NCBI GenBank assembly: GCA_015689705.1 | Contig: WVSN01000024.1 | Location: 1-42,561 of the forward strand | Direction of reading: 5' to 3' | DNA length: 42,561 nucleotides | DNA from: Rhodobacterales bacterium HKCCE3408 | Lineage (GTDB): Bacteria > Pseudomonadota > Alphaproteobacteria > Rhodobacterales > Rhodobacteraceae | Shown here: one piece after another, positions 1 through 8,782 of the stretch | Position numbering within the stretch: the first letter of the stretch is position 1 | How the letters are laid out: the number at the start of each line of letters is the position of its first letter | The notes under the pieces: model-generated | Database searches by the model: none | Told to the model about the DNA's origin: nothing | Seen by the model: the letters and a program-made list of their open reading frames with translations, nothing else | Made by a program: the position numbers and the translations under genes

Positions 1-266
1 GCGGCCGGAGCGGCAGCGGCCGCGGCGCGCGGCGCGGGTTTTGCGGTGGCCGTGGTGGCGGCTCCGTTGGCCGGCGGCAGCTCACGGCAGAAGACGACAG
101 CGAAGACGACACCGAGCACGGCGGCGATCACGAGCCCGGCAAAGATGCCCTGCAACAGCGTCCAGCTACCGACCGCGATCAGTGCCGCAGCCGCCAGGAC
201 ACCGACCAGACCGGCGATCAGCCATGTCGTAGCCGCGCAGCCCAGCGTTCCCGAGTTCGAATTCAT
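1..266 (-). CDS. small membrane protein downstream of nuoE (3' end cut by window edge)
   Basis: Reading the minus strand from 266 gives at least 88 codons open to the window edge, starting MNSNSGTLGCAATTWLIAG. Residues about 13-55 form one long or two closely spaced hydrophobic helices, followed by an Ala/Pro/Thr-rich tail. The start is fixed by a strong ribosome site (GGGAGGG at about 273-279) six to seven bases before the ATG. It follows nuoE in the same direction, where relatives carry a short unnamed protein before nuoF, so it is probably cotranscribed with nuo. I do not recognise a named family. The stop codon lies outside the window. Confidence 0.7.
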   Translation of the reverse strand, partial: MNSNSGTLGCAATTWLIAGLVGVLAAAALIAVGSWTLLQGIFAGLVIAAVLGVVFAVVFCRELPPANGAATTATAKPAPRAAAAAAPA

Positions 267-341
267 CTGATATCCCTCCCGTTTTCCGCCCCTTCCGGAC
301 TTGGGCACATTCTTGCATCAGCAAGCGGCCCTTGGGAAGCC

Positions 342-1457
342 TCAGCCTGCTGCCAGCTCCTTGGCCTGTGTCACCCAGTCATCACGCTCGATCCGGCCCT
401 TGAATTTAAGCCTTGCATCGACCCACGCGATCTCGGCGGGACCCCAGGCGGCGATCTGGCGATAGTGCCAGAAGCCCATTTCGTTCAGCATCGTCTCGAG
501 CTTCGGACCGACGCCGCTGATCTTCTTCAGATCGTCGCGGGTGCCCTCGGGCGAGTCCAGTCGTTCGGGCTCGGCTTCGGCGACCGAGGCCTGCGGCCGG
601 CCCTTGGTGGTTGCCGCCGCTTCCTGCTTCATCGTGCCGGTATTGTCGGCCGGCCGCCGGGCCGAGGGCTTCGGCCCCGGCGCGCCGCCGGCTGCCGGCG
701 CACCGCCCGGGTTCAGCCCGTCCGACCGCTCCGGAGCCGGTCCGCCCGACTGGCGGCCCCAGTTCGCCTTCAGCGGTACCTCGGTTCCGTCGATCCGCTT
801 CAGCGTGTCGCCGATATCGACGGCGAGGCGGGCGGATATGTTCAGCTCGTCGCGCCCCTTCTCGTAATCGGTGAGCGAGGTGAGGCCGGATTCCGGTTCG
901 GACGCGTAGCGGCCGTTCTGCGGGCCCGGCACCGGGACCTCGCCCTTGGCCATCCGGTCAAGGAGGCCCTCCAGCTTCTCCGCCGTCAGGTCCTCGTAAT
1001 AATCCTTGCCGATCTGCGCCATCGGGGCGTTAGCGCAGGCGCCGAGGCACTCGACCTCCTCCCACGAGAACTTGCCGTCGACCGAAAGCTGATGCGCCCG
1101 CGGCGCGATCCTTTTCTTGCAGACCTCGACCAGATCCTCCGCACCGCAGATCATGCAGGACGTCGTGCCGCAGATCTGAACATGCGCGACCGAACCGACC
1201 GGCTGCAGCTGGAACATGAAGTAGAAGGTGGCGACTTCGAGCGCCCGGATATGGGCCATGCCGAGCATGTCCGCGACCGCCTCGATCGCCGGCCGGGTCA
1301 GCCAGCCTTCCTGCTCCTGCGCCCGCCACAGAAGCGGGATGATCGCGCTGGCCTGCCGACCTTCGGGGTATTTCGTGATCTGAGCCTCGGCCCAGGCCTG
1401 GTTCTCGGGCGTGAAGGCGAAGCTGTCGGGCTGGTCGGGATAGAGGCGGCGAAGCAT
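342..1457 (-). CDS. nuoE: NADH-quinone oxidoreductase subunit E with C-terminal extension
   Basis: The 24-kDa-type subunit of the complex I peripheral arm, which carries the N1a [2Fe-2S] cluster beside NuoF. The ligand pattern is visible: C96-x4-C101 and C137-x3-C141 (ECLGAC). The thioredoxin-like domain ends near residue 170, where most NuoE proteins stop; this one has 371 residues. Residues 175-300 are a low-complexity Gly/Pro/Ala linker, and about 308-371 hold a helix-hairpin-helix-like domain ([14 protein letters not shown]). Such tails occur in other rhodobacterial NuoE proteins as far as I recall. The gap to nuoD is 165 bases, longer than elsewhere in the operon, and no strong ribosome site precedes the ATG. 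Confidence 0.95.
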   Translation of the reverse strand: MLRRLYPDQPDSFAFTPENQAWAEAQITKYPEGRQASAIIPLLWRAQEQEGWLTRPAIEAVADMLGMAHIRALEVATFYFMFQLQPVGSVAHVQICGTTSCMICGAEDLVEVCKKRIAPRAHQLSVDGKFSWEEVECLGACANAPMAQIGKDYYEDLTAEKLEGLLDRMAKGEVPVPGPQNGRYASEPESGLTSLTDYEKGRDELNISARLAVDIGDTLKRIDGTEVPLKANWGRQSGGPAPERSDGLNPGGAPAAGGAPGPKPSARRPADNTGTMKQEAAATTKGRPQASVAEAEPERLDSPEGTRDDLKKISGVGPKLETMLNEMGFWHYRQIAAWGPAEIAWVDARLKFKGRIERDDWVTQAKELAAG

Positions 1458-1622
1458 GGCGGGGTCCGTTTAGCTGCGTTGCCTTTTGCTGCCAGATCGG
1501 CGGCGGAGTGTCCATGCGGCGGTTATGTCGCGGTGGCTCGTGGCCCGGCGAAAAGCACCGTCGGGTATTCCCCGGCCGATGGCAGGGACTTCATGGGCGA
1601 CGACGGAAGGTCACCTTTTTCT

Positions 1623-2855
1623 CTACCGGTCCACTTCCCCGAACACGATATCGAGGCTGCCGAGGATGGCGGACACGTCCGCGAGCTGGTGGCCGGTGCA
1701 GATGTAGTCCATCGCCTGCAGATGCGGGAAGCCCGGCGCCCTGAGCTTGGCGCGGTACGGCTTGTTCGTGCCATCGGCGACCAGATACACCCCGAACTCG
1801 CCCTTCGGCGCCTCGACCGCGGCATAGACCTCGCCCTCGGGGACGTGGAAGCCCTCGGTGTAGAGCTTGAAGTGGTGGATCAGCGCTTCCATCGAGGTCT
1901 TCATCTCGGTCCGCGGCGGCGGTGAGATCTTGCCCCGGTGCATAATCGACCCCTGCCCTTCCGGCTCGCGGAGTTTCTTGCAGGCCTGGCGCATGATCTC
2001 CACGCTCTCGCGCATCTCGGCCATACGGCAGAGATAGCGGTCGTAGCAGTCACCGTTCTTGCCGACGGGAATCTGGAAATCGAACTCGTCGTAAAGCTCG
2101 TAGGGCTGCGCACGGCGCAGGTCCCAGGCCAGGCCCGAACCGCGCACCATCACGCCCGAAAACGCCCAGTCCTGGATGTCTTCCTCGGTCACCACGCCGA
2201 TATCGACGTTCCTCTGCTTGAAGATCCGGTTCTCCGTCAGGAGGTTGTCGATGTCTTCGAGCACCTTGAGGAACGGGTCGCACCAGGCCTCGATATCGTC
2301 GATCAGGGCCGGCGGCAGGTCCTGATGGACGCCGCCGGGTCGGAAATAGGCGGCGTGGAGCCGCGCCCCGCAGGCGCGCTCGTAGAACACCATCAGCTTC
2401 TCGCGCTCCTCGAAGCCCCATAGCGGCGGGGTGAGCGCGCCGACATCCATCGCCTGCGTGGTGACGTTGAGAAGGTGGTTCAGGATGCGGCCGATCTCGC
2501 AGTAGAGTACGCGGATCAGGCTTGCCCGGCGCGGCACCGGCGTGCCGGTCAGCTTCTCGATCACGAGGCACCAGGCATGTTCCTGGTTCATCGTGCCGAC
2601 GTAATCCAGCCGGTCGAAATAGGGCAGATTCTGGAGATAGGTCCGGCTCTCCATCAGCTTCTCGGTGCCGCGGTGCAGGAGCCCGATATGCGGGTCGCAG
2701 CGTTCGACGATCTCGCCGTCAAGCTCGAGCACGAGGCGCAGCACGCCGTGCGCAGCCGGGTGCTGCGGGCCGAAGTTGATGTTGAAGTTGCGGATCTTCT
2801 GCTCGCCGGTTTCGAAATCGGTCGAGCCGTCGTCGTATTTCGCCCCGTCCATCAT
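1623..2855 (-). CDS. nuoD: NADH-quinone oxidoreductase subunit D (49 kDa type)
   Basis: Complex I subunit that forms much of the quinone pocket with NuoB. The product has 410 residues, normal for the family, with the expected stretches [14 protein letters not shown] (28-40), [12 protein letters not shown] and the C-terminal [10 protein letters not shown]40, in HGVLR, matches the position I believe is methylated by NDUFAF7 in mitochondria (see midA). The start at 2855 is preferred because its ATGA overlaps the TGA of the upstream gene by four bases; a second ATG at 2852 has equally good spacing from the GGAGG. Longer in-frame upstream sequence is an overlap artefact. Confidence 0.96.
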   Translation of the reverse strand: MMDGAKYDDGSTDFETGEQKIRNFNINFGPQHPAAHGVLRLVLELDGEIVERCDPHIGLLHRGTEKLMESRTYLQNLPYFDRLDYVGTMNQEHAWCLVIEKLTGTPVPRRASLIRVLYCEIGRILNHLLNVTTQAMDVGALTPPLWGFEEREKLMVFYERACGARLHAAYFRPGGVHQDLPPALIDDIEAWCDPFLKVLEDIDNLLTENRIFKQRNVDIGVVTEEDIQDWAFSGVMVRGSGLAWDLRRAQPYELYDEFDFQIPVGKNGDCYDRYLCRMAEMRESVEIMRQACKKLREPEGQGSIMHRGKISPPPRTEMKTSMEALIHHFKLYTEGFHVPEGEVYAAVEAPKGEFGVYLVADGTNKPYRAKLRAPGFPHLQAMDYICTGHQLADVSAILGSLDIVFGEVDR

Positions 2856-3253
2856 GTCGCCTCCGCAAGCGCCGGTCCGTCGAGGGTCCGGAACACCTTG
2901 GTGATGAGTTTCCAGTCGCCGCCGATCTTCACGAAGCCGAGGTGGTCCTCGAACCGTCGCGGCGGCACGTCGACCCACAGATGCACACGCGCGATCTCGC
3001 CGCCGGCCACGTCGATGCCCAGGATTTCGTAGGACGGATCACCGGCAAACGGCGCACGGCCCGAAACGCGGGCAAGGTAGGCCGCCTTGTCCCAGAACTG
3101 CACGCCACCGACGCCGTCGGCCGCGGTCATCAGGAACCGCTCGTGGCACATGTCCTCGAAGATGGCGGCCTGTGCGTGGTGAATGCCTTCGCAATAGGCA
3201 ACGGCCAGCGCGCGAACGGCGGCCTCGTCCGGGGTCAGTTGGCCGTCCTTCAT
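2852..3253 (-). CDS. NTF2-like / lumazine-binding-type protein inside the nuo operon
   Basis: A 133-residue protein with the cone-shaped alpha+beta pattern of the SnoaL/NTF2 superfamily. An N-terminal helix pair ([16 protein letters not shown]) is followed by a strand-rich half ending [16 protein letters not shown], most like the 'putative lumazine-binding' family (PF12893). Such proteins bind small molecules or act as hydrolase/isomerase folds; the ligand here is unknown. It overlaps both neighbours by four bases (ATGA with nuoC before it and with nuoD after it), so it is translationally coupled inside the complex I operon. It is not a standard complex I subunit, and its role there is unknown. 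Confidence 0.85.
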   Translation of the reverse strand: MKDGQLTPDEAAVRALAVAYCEGIHHAQAAIFEDMCHERFLMTAADGVGGVQFWDKAAYLARVSGRAPFAGDPSYEILGIDVAGGEIARVHLWVDVPPRRFEDHLGFVKIGGDWKLITKVFRTLDGPALAEAT

Positions 3254-3861
3254 TTCTGCGCCTCCGCCTTCTCATCGCCCGGCAGCACGTATTCCGCGCC
3301 CTCCCACGGGCTCATGAAATCGAACTGGCGGTATTCCTGGGTCAGCTTCACCGGCTCGTAGACGACGCGTTTGAGTGCCTCGTCGTAGCGCACCTCGGTA
3401 TAACCCGTGGTCGGGAAGTCCTTGCGGAGGGGATGCCCGCGGAAGCCGTAATCGGTCAGGATGCGACGCAGGTCGCCGTGGCCCGAGAAGAAGATGCCGA
3501 ACATGTCGAACACTTCGCGCTCGTACCAGTCGGCGGCCGGGAAGATGCCGGTGATCGAGGGCACGATCTCGTCCGCGCGCACCTGCGCTTTCACCCGGAT
3601 CCGATGGTTCCGGTACATCGACAGCAGATGCCAGACGAGGTCGAAGCGCTTCTCGCGCTGCGGATAGTCAACCGCCGTGATGTCGATCAGCGTCGAGAAC
3701 CGTGTCGTGCGGTCGGCGCGAAGGAACTCGAAGACCCGCGGCGCGTCGGCGGCTGCGATCTCGACCGTCAGTTCTCCGAAGGCGATGCTGTGGCCCGCCA
3801 GCATGTCGGGCTGTTTCTCGGCCAGGTGGTCGGCCAGTTCCTGGAGCGATGCGTCGGACAT
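3250..3861 (-). CDS. nuoC: NADH-quinone oxidoreductase subunit C (30 kDa type)
   Basis: Peripheral-arm subunit of complex I that packs against NuoD and NuoB. The 203-residue product has the 30-kDa signature around 113-123 ([10 protein letters not shown]), followed by [20 protein letters not shown]. It is a separate gene here, not fused to nuoD as in enterobacteria. It starts six bases after the end of nuoB and overlaps the next gene by ATGA. The start MSDASLQEL lacks a strong ribosome site, which suggests reinitiation from nuoB. Confidence 0.96.
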   Translation of the reverse strand: MSDASLQELADHLAEKQPDMLAGHSIAFGELTVEIAAADAPRVFEFLRADRTTRFSTLIDITAVDYPQREKRFDLVWHLLSMYRNHRIRVKAQVRADEIVPSITGIFPAADWYEREVFDMFGIFFSGHGDLRRILTDYGFRGHPLRKDFPTTGYTEVRYDEALKRVVYEPVKLTQEYRQFDFMSPWEGAEYVLPGDEKAEAQK

Positions 3862-3867
3862 GGGACC

Positions 3868-4465
<598 letters not shown>

Positions 4466-4469
4466 CGCG

Positions 4470-4495
4470 ACAACCCCGCAAACGGGCGGGTTTGT
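4470..4495 (-). terminator. hairpin at the end of the TetR gene
   Basis: ACAACCCCGC (4470-4479) pairs with GCGGGTTTGT (4486-4495) with one mismatch across a six-base loop, starting one base after the TetR stop codon. There is no long T run afterwards, so termination may be partial. Confidence 0.5.
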
Positions 4496-4496
4496 C

Positions 4497-5048
4497 TCAG
4501 GCCAGGAGGTGGTCCCGGACGGCCGCAAGATGCGCGTCGGAGGCCTCTTCCTGACCGGCTGCACGCAGTGCACGGGCGATGGCGATGCCCCCGGCCAGCG
4601 CCGACAGAACGAAAGCCGCGCGCGCCCGGTCGCCCGTCAGGCGCTCCAGCGCGTCGATATTGGCCTCAAGGCCGTCGGCGAAAGCCCGGGCGACGGCCTC
4701 GGGGTGCCGGTGCATTTCCGCGCCCATCGCGCCCACAGGACAGCCCCAGGGGAAATGGTCCCGGTGATCGGCGGCGAGATAGGCCTCGACATAGCCCCTC
4801 AGCCCGCCCTCCTCCGGCAGCCTGTCGAGCAGCGCGAGAATGGGCGCGAACCCGGCCCCGACAGCCTCGGCCGCCAGCGTCTCCTTGTCGCCGAAATGCC
4901 GGAACAGCGCGCCCTGCGTCAGCCCGGCAGCCGCGGCGACGCCCGCTGTCGACAGCCCGTCATAGCCGTTCTCGCGCAAACTCCGGTCCGCGGCCCAGAT
5001 CATCGCCTGCCGGTTCTCCTTCGCCTGCTCTTTCGTGACCTTGACCAA
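4497..5048 (-). CDS. TetR family transcriptional regulator
   Basis: A one-component repressor of 183 residues. The N-terminal TetR DNA-binding domain shows the helix-turn-helix around 28-55 (GLSTAGVAAAAGLTQGALFRHF); the C-terminal ligand domain contains a cysteine (FPWGCPVGAMG) typical of the YxaF/LmrA-like branch. The start is taken as TTG at 5048 (MVKVTKEQ), because GGAGG lies five bases upstream and homologues begin with this phrase; the longer reading frame would run through its own promoter. It is divergent from the membrane protein at 5130 and shares a palindromic operator with it, so it probably represses both. The inducer is unknown. Confidence 0.9.
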   Translation of the reverse strand: MVKVTKEQAKENRQAMIWAADRSLRENGYDGLSTAGVAAAAGLTQGALFRHFGDKETLAAEAVGAGFAPILALLDRLPEEGGLRGYVEAYLAADHRDHFPWGCPVGAMGAEMHRHPEAVARAFADGLEANIDALERLTGDRARAAFVLSALAGGIAIARALRAAGQEEASDAHLAAVRDHLLA

Positions 5049-5068
5049 ATCCGCCTCCGTGTTATGAT
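5041..5068 (+). promoter_or_regulatory. promoter of the four-helix membrane protein
   Basis: TTGACC (5041-5046) and TATGAT (5063-5068) are separated by 16 bases. The -10 hexamer overlaps the left arm of the palindromic operator, so a bound repressor would block it. The -35 hexamer lies over the TTG start codon of the divergent TetR gene. Confidence 0.6.
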
Positions 5069-5082
5069 AGTACTCACTATCA
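5065..5082. promoter_or_regulatory. palindromic TetR-type operator
   Basis: TGATAGT (5065-5071) and ACTATCA (5076-5082) are perfect inverted arms around ACTC. It lies between the divergent TetR and membrane-protein genes and overlaps the -10 hexamers of both promoters, the usual layout for autorepression. It is AT-rich compared with its surroundings. Confidence 0.75.
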
Positions 5083-5102
5083 AAAAACGACCGGCCCGTC
5101 AA
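5074..5102 (-). promoter_or_regulatory. promoter of the TetR gene
   Basis: On the minus strand TTGACG (5102-5097) and TAGTGA (5079-5074) are 17 bases apart. The -10 hexamer lies inside the operator at 5065-5082. Confidence 0.6.
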
Positions 5103-5129
5103 ACACCCCTGTCTGAAAGGAAAATCTCG

Positions 5130-5573
5130 ATGGACCTCGCGCAATCCCGGCCCCGCACGCCGGCCTGGTTCATGATCGCAGCCGGTCTCGGCCTCCTGTG
5201 GTCGCTCTACGGCATCTATCAGTATCTCAACACGGTCGGCGCGGATCCGGCCGCTTTCGAAGCCGCCGGTATGACACCGGATCAGGCTGCGCTGATGGCG
5301 GGCCTGCCCGCCTGGATGGCGGCGGTCTTCGCGATCGGTGTCTTCGGCGGAACGATCGGCGCGATCGGGCTGTTGCTGAAGGCGTCCTGGGCGCGGCCGT
5401 TTCTCCTCGCCTCACTCGCCGGCTACATCCTGCTGTGGATCGGCGATCTGCTGAAAGGCGTCTTCGCCGCAATGGGCGCGCCGCAGATCATCATCCTGAC
5501 CTTCGTCGTGGCAGTGGCCGCAGGGCTCGCCTGGCTGGACATGACGGCCCGGCGTCGTGGCATGATCGGCTGA
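5130..5573 (+). CDS. four-helix inner-membrane protein, TetR-controlled
   Basis: A 147-residue protein with four hydrophobic segments at about 11-30, 62-84, 91-107 and 118-135, and a charged loop between the first two (ADPAAFEAAGMTPDQAALM). The ATG is preceded by AAAGGA at about 5116-5121. I do not recognise a named function; small four-helix proteins of this kind beside TetR regulators are often annotated as sugar transporter-like or DoxX-like, but no such motif is plain. It is divergent from the TetR gene and runs towards the DUF6958-like gene, with a hairpin between them. The pair looks like a self-contained cassette inserted into the nuo operon. Confidence 0.85.
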   Translation: MDLAQSRPRTPAWFMIAAGLGLLWSLYGIYQYLNTVGADPAAFEAAGMTPDQAALMAGLPAWMAAVFAIGVFGGTIGAIGLLLKASWARPFLLASLAGYILLWIGDLLKGVFAAMGAPQIIILTFVVAVAAGLAWLDMTARRRGMIG

Positions 5574-5582
5574 ACCGGACGG

Positions 5583-5614
5583 CGCGGCCGGCTGAGTGCC
5601 CGGCCGCGTCCTTT
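5583..5614. terminator. bidirectional hairpin between convergent genes
   Basis: CGCGGCCGG (5583-5591) pairs perfectly with CCGGCCGCG (5600-5608) across an eight-base loop, followed on the plus strand by TCCTTT. It sits between the ends of the membrane protein (5573) and the DUF6958-like gene (5613), so it could end transcripts from both sides, including the nuoA transcript. Confidence 0.6.
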
Positions 5615-5903
5615 AGACCCGGTAGAGCCGCACCGGCGGCTTCGGAGCGCGGGCAATGAGCCCCCGCGCTTCGTGGTCAAGCTGCACGGCCTTCAGCCAC
5701 CAGCCCGCCTTCGCCCCGCCGGGAAACAGCTCCGGATCGAGGTCTGGAAGCAGCGCCGCCTTCGCATCGGCCACCGTCATGCCGGGCGCCTCTGTCGGCA
5801 ATACGGCCATCAGCGCAGACCGCATCGCCTCGAACTTCGCGGCATTCACCCGCCAGGGCGCACCCTCGCGCGTCAGGATTTCTATGGTGTCGTCAGCGGC
5901 CAC
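5613..5903 (-). CDS. DUF6958-like hypothetical protein following nuoA
   Basis: A 96-residue soluble protein of unknown function. The middle and end (LPTEAPGMTVADAKAALLPDL, then LFPGGAKAGWWLKAVQLDHEARGLI) resemble what I remember of the DUF6958 family, with an FPGGAKAGWW core and a winged-helix-like look; this assignment is from memory. It starts nine bases after the end of nuoA, so it is probably in the nuoA transcript, and a terminator-like hairpin lies just beyond its stop. Confidence 0.75.
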   Translation of the reverse strand: MAADDTIEILTREGAPWRVNAAKFEAMRSALMAVLPTEAPGMTVADAKAALLPDLDPELFPGGAKAGWWLKAVQLDHEARGLIARAPKPPVRLYRV

Positions 5904-5912
5904 GGGACGGGA

Positions 5913-6278
5913 TCACTCCCATTCCAGCGCGCCCTTCTTCCATTCATAGGCGAAGCCGACCGTCAGCACGCCGAGGAAGATCATCATCGACCAGAAGGCG
6001 ACCATCGAGCCTTCCGGGAAGGCGACGGCCCAGGGGAAGAGGAACGCCACTTCGAGGTCGAAAATGATGAACAGGATCGAGACGAGGTAGAACCGCACAT
6101 CGAACTTCATCCGCGCGTCGTCGAAGGCGTTGAAGCCGCATTCATAGGCCGAGACCTTTTCGGGGTCCGGATTGCGCACCGCGATCACGACCGCCGCGAG
6201 GATCAGGACCAGCCCGAGCCCGATGGCGAGCGCGAGGAAGATCAGGATCGGGGCGTATTCGGAAAGAAGAACGTCCAA
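5913..6278 (-). CDS. nuoA: NADH-quinone oxidoreductase subunit A
   Basis: Membrane subunit at the junction of the two arms of complex I. The 121-residue product has three transmembrane helices (about 9-33, 63-83, 92-111) and the diagnostic loop [20 protein letters not shown] at 45-64. The start is TTG (MDVLLSEY), with GGAG eight bases upstream. It is the first gene of the nuo operon. Unusually, nuoB does not follow: 1.5 kb with three other genes intervenes. Confidence 0.96.
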   Translation of the reverse strand: MDVLLSEYAPILIFLALAIGLGLVLILAAVVIAVRNPDPEKVSAYECGFNAFDDARMKFDVRFYLVSILFIIFDLEVAFLFPWAVAFPEGSMVAFWSMMIFLGVLTVGFAYEWKKGALEWE

Positions 6279-6305
6279 GGTGCACTCTCCGTTGTCTGTG
6301 TCCCC

Positions 6306-6334
6306 GGTCTACCCCCGCGCCCCCGGGCGGTCAA
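6306..6334 (-). promoter_or_regulatory. nuo operon promoter
   Basis: On the minus strand TTGACC (6334-6329) and TAGACC (6311-6306) are separated by exactly 17 bases, placing the start of transcription about 20 bases before the nuoA TTG codon. The -35 hexamer lies in the loop of the hairpin at 6319-6344. Confidence 0.7.
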
Positions 6335-6344
6335 CGCCGGGGGC
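6319..6344 (-). terminator. hairpin after the acyl-CoA ligase gene
   Basis: GCCCCCGG (6319-6326) and CCGGGGGC (6337-6344) form a perfect eight-base stem with a ten-base loop. It follows the ligase stop (6362) and would limit read-through from the catabolic cluster into nuo. There is no T run, so intrinsic termination is uncertain. Confidence 0.45.
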
Positions 6345-6361
6345 TGCGGCAACGCCGCGCG

Positions 6362-7918
6362 TCAGGCCTTCGCCTCGGCCACCAGCTGATCCTTCAGCAA
6401 TCGCCGCAGGATTTTGCCCGAGGCCGATTTCGGGATCGCCTCGACCATGCGGAATTCGGCCGGGTGCTTGTAATGGGCAAGACAGCTCTGGCAATGCGCA
6501 AGCAGCGCCGCGTCGCTCAGATCCGCGCCGGCCGCGGCTACGACGAAGGCGACGGGCAGCTCTCCCGCTTCTTCGTCGGGCCGGCCAACCACGGCCGCAT
6601 CGGCGACGCCCGCATGGCTCGTCAGCGCCGCTTCGACCTCAGCCGGAGCGACCTGGAAGCCTTTGTATTTGATGAGTTCCTTCAGCCGGTCGCGGATGAA
6701 CATGAAGCCGTCGGCATCGATCACGGCCAGATCGCCGGTGCGAAGCCAGCCATCCTCGACCAGCGTGGCGGCGGTCGCCTCCGCGTTGTTGAGGTAGCCC
6801 TTCATCACCTGCGGCCCCTTGACCCACAGCTCGCCCTCCTCGTCAGGGCCGAGATCCTTGCCGGTCTCGGGATCGACGATCCGGCAGAAGGTGCCCGGCA
6901 ACGCCTGGCCCGACGATCCGTGCCGTTCGACATCCGGCCAGGTCGAATGGCTCACCGGACTCAGCTCGGTCATGCCGTAGCCCTGGATCGACCGCCCGCC
7001 GGTCCGCTCGCCCACCGCCGTCTCGACCTCCGGCCCGAGCGGCGCAGCCCCCGAGAAGATGACCTTGACCGAGCTGGTGTCGTATTGGTCCACCAGCGGA
7101 TGCTTGGCGAGCGCGAGCGCCACCGGCGGCACGATGTAAAGCCGTGTCGCCTTGTGATCCTGGATCAGTCGCAGGAACAGCTCGAGGTCGAAGCGCGGCA
7201 TGGTCACCAGCCGGCCATGCGCCGCGAGGAACATGTTCATCAGCACGGTCATGCCGTAGATGTGGAAGAACGGCAGGAAGGCGACGGCCGTCTCCCCGTC
7301 GTCAAGCGCGGTCGGCACCAACAGCTGCTCGACATTCGTCACCATGTTCCGGTGGGTCAGCATCACGCCCTTGGGCCGGCCCGTCGTGCCGGAGGAATAG
7401 GGCAACACGACCACGAATTCGTCGAGGTCGACCGGCGCCTGTGCCGCCAGAGGCTCGCCCATCAGCTCGGTGTAGCTGTCTTCGCCGATCACGATCAGCT
7501 TCGTGACACCCGTTCCCTGCATCGCTTCTTTCGCGACCTCGGTGAAGGCGGGGATCGTGATGAGGGCGGTGGCGCCGGAATCGATCAGCTGATGATTGAT
7601 CTCGGGCGCCGTGTAGGTCGGGTTGATCGTAGTGATCGTCCCGCCGGCATAGGCGATGCCGTGGAAGGCGACGGCATAATCGGGAATGTTCGGCGCGAGG
7701 ATCGCGATGGTCTTGCCCGGCGCGAGACCCGCTGCGGACAGTCCCCCGGCAAAGCGCCGGATCCGGTCCACGAGATCGCCCGCCGTCATCACCGCGCCCG
7801 ACGGCCCGTCGATCAGAGCAGCATCGTCCGGCCGGTCTTCCAGCCCTTCGAACAGGCGTTCGGTGATGGAGAGATCCCGCAGCGCGATGTCGCGCTGGCG
7901 CGGTTCGAATATAGCCAT
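6362..7918 (-). CDS. acyl-CoA / 4-coumarate-CoA ligase-like AMP-forming synthetase
   Basis: Activates a carboxylic acid with ATP to an acyl-AMP and then an acyl-CoA. The 518-residue protein has the AMP-binding P-loop (YSSGTTGRPKGVMLTH, about 174-189), the GYGMTE motif near 317, the hinge region GDLAVIDADGFMFIRDRLKELIKYKG and the catalytic lysine in SASGKILRR near the C terminus. Overall it resembles plant 4-coumarate-CoA ligases, but the substrate cannot be read from sequence; an aromatic or branched short-chain acid is plausible given the leucine genes. GGGAGG precedes the ATG, and a promoter-like pair upstream suggests it can be expressed apart from the hydratase gene. Confidence 0.93.
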   Translation of the reverse strand: MAIFEPRQRDIALRDLSITERLFEGLEDRPDDAALIDGPSGAVMTAGDLVDRIRRFAGGLSAAGLAPGKTIAILAPNIPDYAVAFHGIAYAGGTITTINPTYTAPEINHQLIDSGATALITIPAFTEVAKEAMQGTGVTKLIVIGEDSYTELMGEPLAAQAPVDLDEFVVVLPYSSGTTGRPKGVMLTHRNMVTNVEQLLVPTALDDGETAVAFLPFFHIYGMTVLMNMFLAAHGRLVTMPRFDLELFLRLIQDHKATRLYIVPPVALALAKHPLVDQYDTSSVKVIFSGAAPLGPEVETAVGERTGGRSIQGYGMTELSPVSHSTWPDVERHGSSGQALPGTFCRIVDPETGKDLGPDEEGELWVKGPQVMKGYLNNAEATAATLVEDGWLRTGDLAVIDADGFMFIRDRLKELIKYKGFQVAPAEVEAALTSHAGVADAAVVGRPDEEAGELPVAFVVAAAGADLSDAALLAHCQSCLAHYKHPAEFRMVEAIPKSASGKILRRLLKDQLVAEAKA

Positions 7919-7966
7919 GTCGTCCTCCCGTGGGTGCCGGTCGAGCCTCCGCGGCCGGCGCTGGTC

Positions 7967-7994
7967 AGGCTAGCACGGGCGCGGGCGAAAGCAA
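7967..7994 (-). promoter_or_regulatory. candidate promoter of the acyl-CoA ligase gene
   Basis: On the minus strand TTGCTT (7994-7989) and TAGCCT (7972-7967) are 16 bases apart, with TGC directly before the -10 hexamer as an extended -10. It lies in the 87-base gap after the hydratase gene. Confidence 0.45.
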
Positions 7995-8005
7995 CGCCAC
8001 AGGGC

Positions 8006-8782
8006 TCAGGCCCAGGGGGCCCGTTCCTTCGCGAAGAACGCCGCGATCCCGGCCTTCGCCTCTTCGGTTTCCCACCGGTCAGCCAGCGCCTCGATGCTCA
8101 TCGCCACCTGCTCTGCGTCCGCCGGCGCCGAAAGCCGCGCGACGAGCCGCTTGGCATCGGCAACCGCGCCCGGGGCGCAGGCCAGATAGGGCGTGATCTC
8201 GGCCTCCACCGCGTCCTCGAACGCGTCCTGCGGGACGGCGCGCGCGATCAGACCGAGCCGCACCGCCTCCTCCGCGCCGAACATCCGGCCCGACATGAAG
8301 ACCTGGCGCGCCCGCGCCCCGCCCATGCGCGCCACGACGTATGGCCCTATGGTCGCCGGTATGATGCCGAGCTTCGTCTCGGTCAGGGCGAATTTCGCGC
8401 TGTCGACGGCAACCGCCACGTCGCAGACCGAGATCATGCCGACCCCGCCGCCGAACGCGTTTCCCGACACCGCGCCGATCAGCGGTTTCGGCAGCCGGTC
8501 GAGCACGCCGAGCATGGCGGCGAGCTTTGTGGCCTCGGCCATCCGGGTCGCACGGTCGGCCGCCATCTGATCCTGCATCCAGCCAAGATCGCCGCCGGCG
8601 CAGAAGGTTCGTCCGTCGGCCCGCAGAACCACGACGCGGACGGCCGGATCGGCGCCCAATCTCTCGGCGGCCGCCGCCAGTTCGGCGATCATCGCCGCGT
8701 CCATCGCGTTGTGCTTCTCCGGCCGGGCGAGCGTCAGGTTCGCCACCCCGCGCGCATCGGTCTCGATCCTCGTCACCGCCAT
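8006..8782 (-). CDS. enoyl-CoA hydratase, probably methylglutaconyl-CoA hydratase
   Basis: Crotonase-fold enzyme of 258 residues. The oxyanion-hole segments are DGRTFCAGGDLGWMQ (about 55-69) and GNAFGGGVGMISVCDVAVA (about 107-125), followed by LTETKLGIIPATIGPYVV with the expected catalytic acidic region. The family cannot be told by motif alone; the leucine pathway around it (isovaleryl-CoA dehydrogenase, MCC, HMG-CoA lyase) lacks only this step, hydration of 3-methylglutaconyl-CoA to HMG-CoA, so the assignment rests on context. GGAGG lies seven bases before the ATG, inside the P-loop micro-ORF that overlaps its start. Confidence 0.9.
   Translation of the reverse strand: MAVTRIETDARGVANLTLARPEKHNAMDAAMIAELAAAAERLGADPAVRVVVLRADGRTFCAGGDLGWMQDQMAADRATRMAEATKLAAMLGVLDRLPKPLIGAVSGNAFGGGVGMISVCDVAVAVDSAKFALTETKLGIIPATIGPYVVARMGGARARQVFMSGRMFGAEEAVRLGLIARAVPQDAFEDAVEAEITPYLACAPGAVADAKRLVARLSAPADAEQVAMSIEALADRWETEEAKAGIAAFFAKERAPWA

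Noticed and set aside
1458-1622. A possible 23-codon gene in the nuoE-nuoD gap (1523-1594, minus)
   Set aside because: No ribosome site, no recognisable features and poor coding character; the gap is better seen as a leader of nuoE.
465-1925. A 486-codon plus-strand frame over nuoE and nuoD
   Set aside because: A shadow frame running across two bona fide complex I genes and their gap.
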